Under the pieces are notes generated by a model that saw only the letters and a program-made list of their open reading frames with translations, searched no databases and had not been told where the DNA came from. Positions 13,574 to 13,739 of a stretch of DNA of 13,739 bases are shown here, in pieces (within the stretch, counting starts at the first letter, position 1; every line of letters starts with the position of its first letter). A program made the translations under genes and the position numbers. Origin of the DNA: DASYYE01 sp035946955 (GTDB lineage: Bacteria; Actinomycetota; Actinomycetes; Streptosporangiales; Streptosporangiaceae); assembly GCA_035946955.1 (NCBI GenBank), contig DASYYE010000468.1, positions 1 to 13,739 of the forward strand. Reading direction: 5' to 3'.

Positions 13574-13739
13574 ATTTACCTCTCAAAACCCTGCGCTCAG
13601 TATCCGCCGCTTTCGCAAATTGTGGGCCCAGCGTACCGGCTGGTATCGCCGTCCGAAGGGCCGGTCCGGGAGACTCACCCGATTGGGTGTTGACGGGGGG
13701 CCAGGGACTAGTTCGTGTGGGCCGGGGAGTCACCAGACT
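13574..13739. other. Upstream region of the DUF3040 gene, no gene recognised
   Basis: These 166 bases to the window edge show no convincing coding frame, repeat or RNA gene. A minus-strand TACGCT with a poor -35 (TTCGGA, 16 bases) is a weak promoter candidate for the DUF3040 gene. Confidence 0.3.

Noticed and set aside
13467..13733. Minus-strand 88-residue open frame near the window end
   Set aside because: It overlaps the DUF3040 gene in another frame, has biased Pro/Arg/Thr composition and no recognisable domain.

Overview
The window is high-GC DNA with strong GC bias at third codon positions, GTG starts and many short or overlapping gene junctions. Together with an F420-type PPOX protein, a DUF3040 protein, an actinobacterial VKOR and a 'VSC/WNG' repeat protein, this points to an actinomycete (Actinomycetota). 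I cannot place it below phylum or class from sequence alone. It looks like ordinary chromosome with some accessory character: no rRNA, tRNA, CRISPR array, transposase or integrase was seen.

Layout. (1) 3-716 (+): the 3' part of a repeat protein with five Cys-pair blades; remnants of a sixth blade lie past its stop. (2) 801-5451, all on the minus strand. Read in transcription order this holds a 5-TM membrane protein with a C-terminal Lipoprotein_15-type domain (5451-4543), a membrane-anchored thioredoxin-like DUF929 protein with a CPYC motif (4419-3517), a VKOR disulfide-generating membrane enzyme (3517-2798), a second DUF929 protein whose CPYC has become EPYS (2765-1875), and a zinc-independent quinone oxidoreductase (1772-801). 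(3) 5560-9776 (+): a molybdate/tungstate-type ABC importer (binding lipoprotein, permease, ATPase) and an HTH regulator with a periplasmic-binding-protein-like sensor domain. (4) 9869-10951 (-): a PPOX/F420-type protein and a YbhB-type PEBP protein, separated by a perfect 26-bp inverted repeat. (5) 11133-13157 (+): type II NADH dehydrogenase followed by a GNAT acetyltransferase. (6) 13178-13573 (-): a DUF3040 membrane protein.

How the genes work together. VKOR and the CPYC DUF929 protein are translationally coupled (TGATG). They form a plausible oxidative-folding pair: VKOR passes electrons from the thioredoxin-like partner to quinone, while the partner oxidises exported cysteines. The second DUF929 copy keeps the fold, the anchor and the C-terminal Cys pair but has lost both catalytic cysteines, so it would be a non-redox partner or chaperone. 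Nearby exported Cys-pair proteins (the repeat protein and the Lipoprotein_15 domain) are possible clients. The importer genes overlap or nearly overlap (GTG start inside the permease end, then ATGA), so the regulator is made together with the transporter it probably controls.

Non-coding signals. Two related palindromes (6565-6627 and 10331-10385) share 17 of 20 bases in their left arms and look like copies of one dispersed palindromic repeat. The first lies between the binding-protein and permease genes, and its right arm contains the Shine-Dalgarno of a 30-codon reading frame that ends by overlapping the permease start codon. The binding-protein gene appears to be leaderless. No gene-free stretch exceeds about 180 bases.
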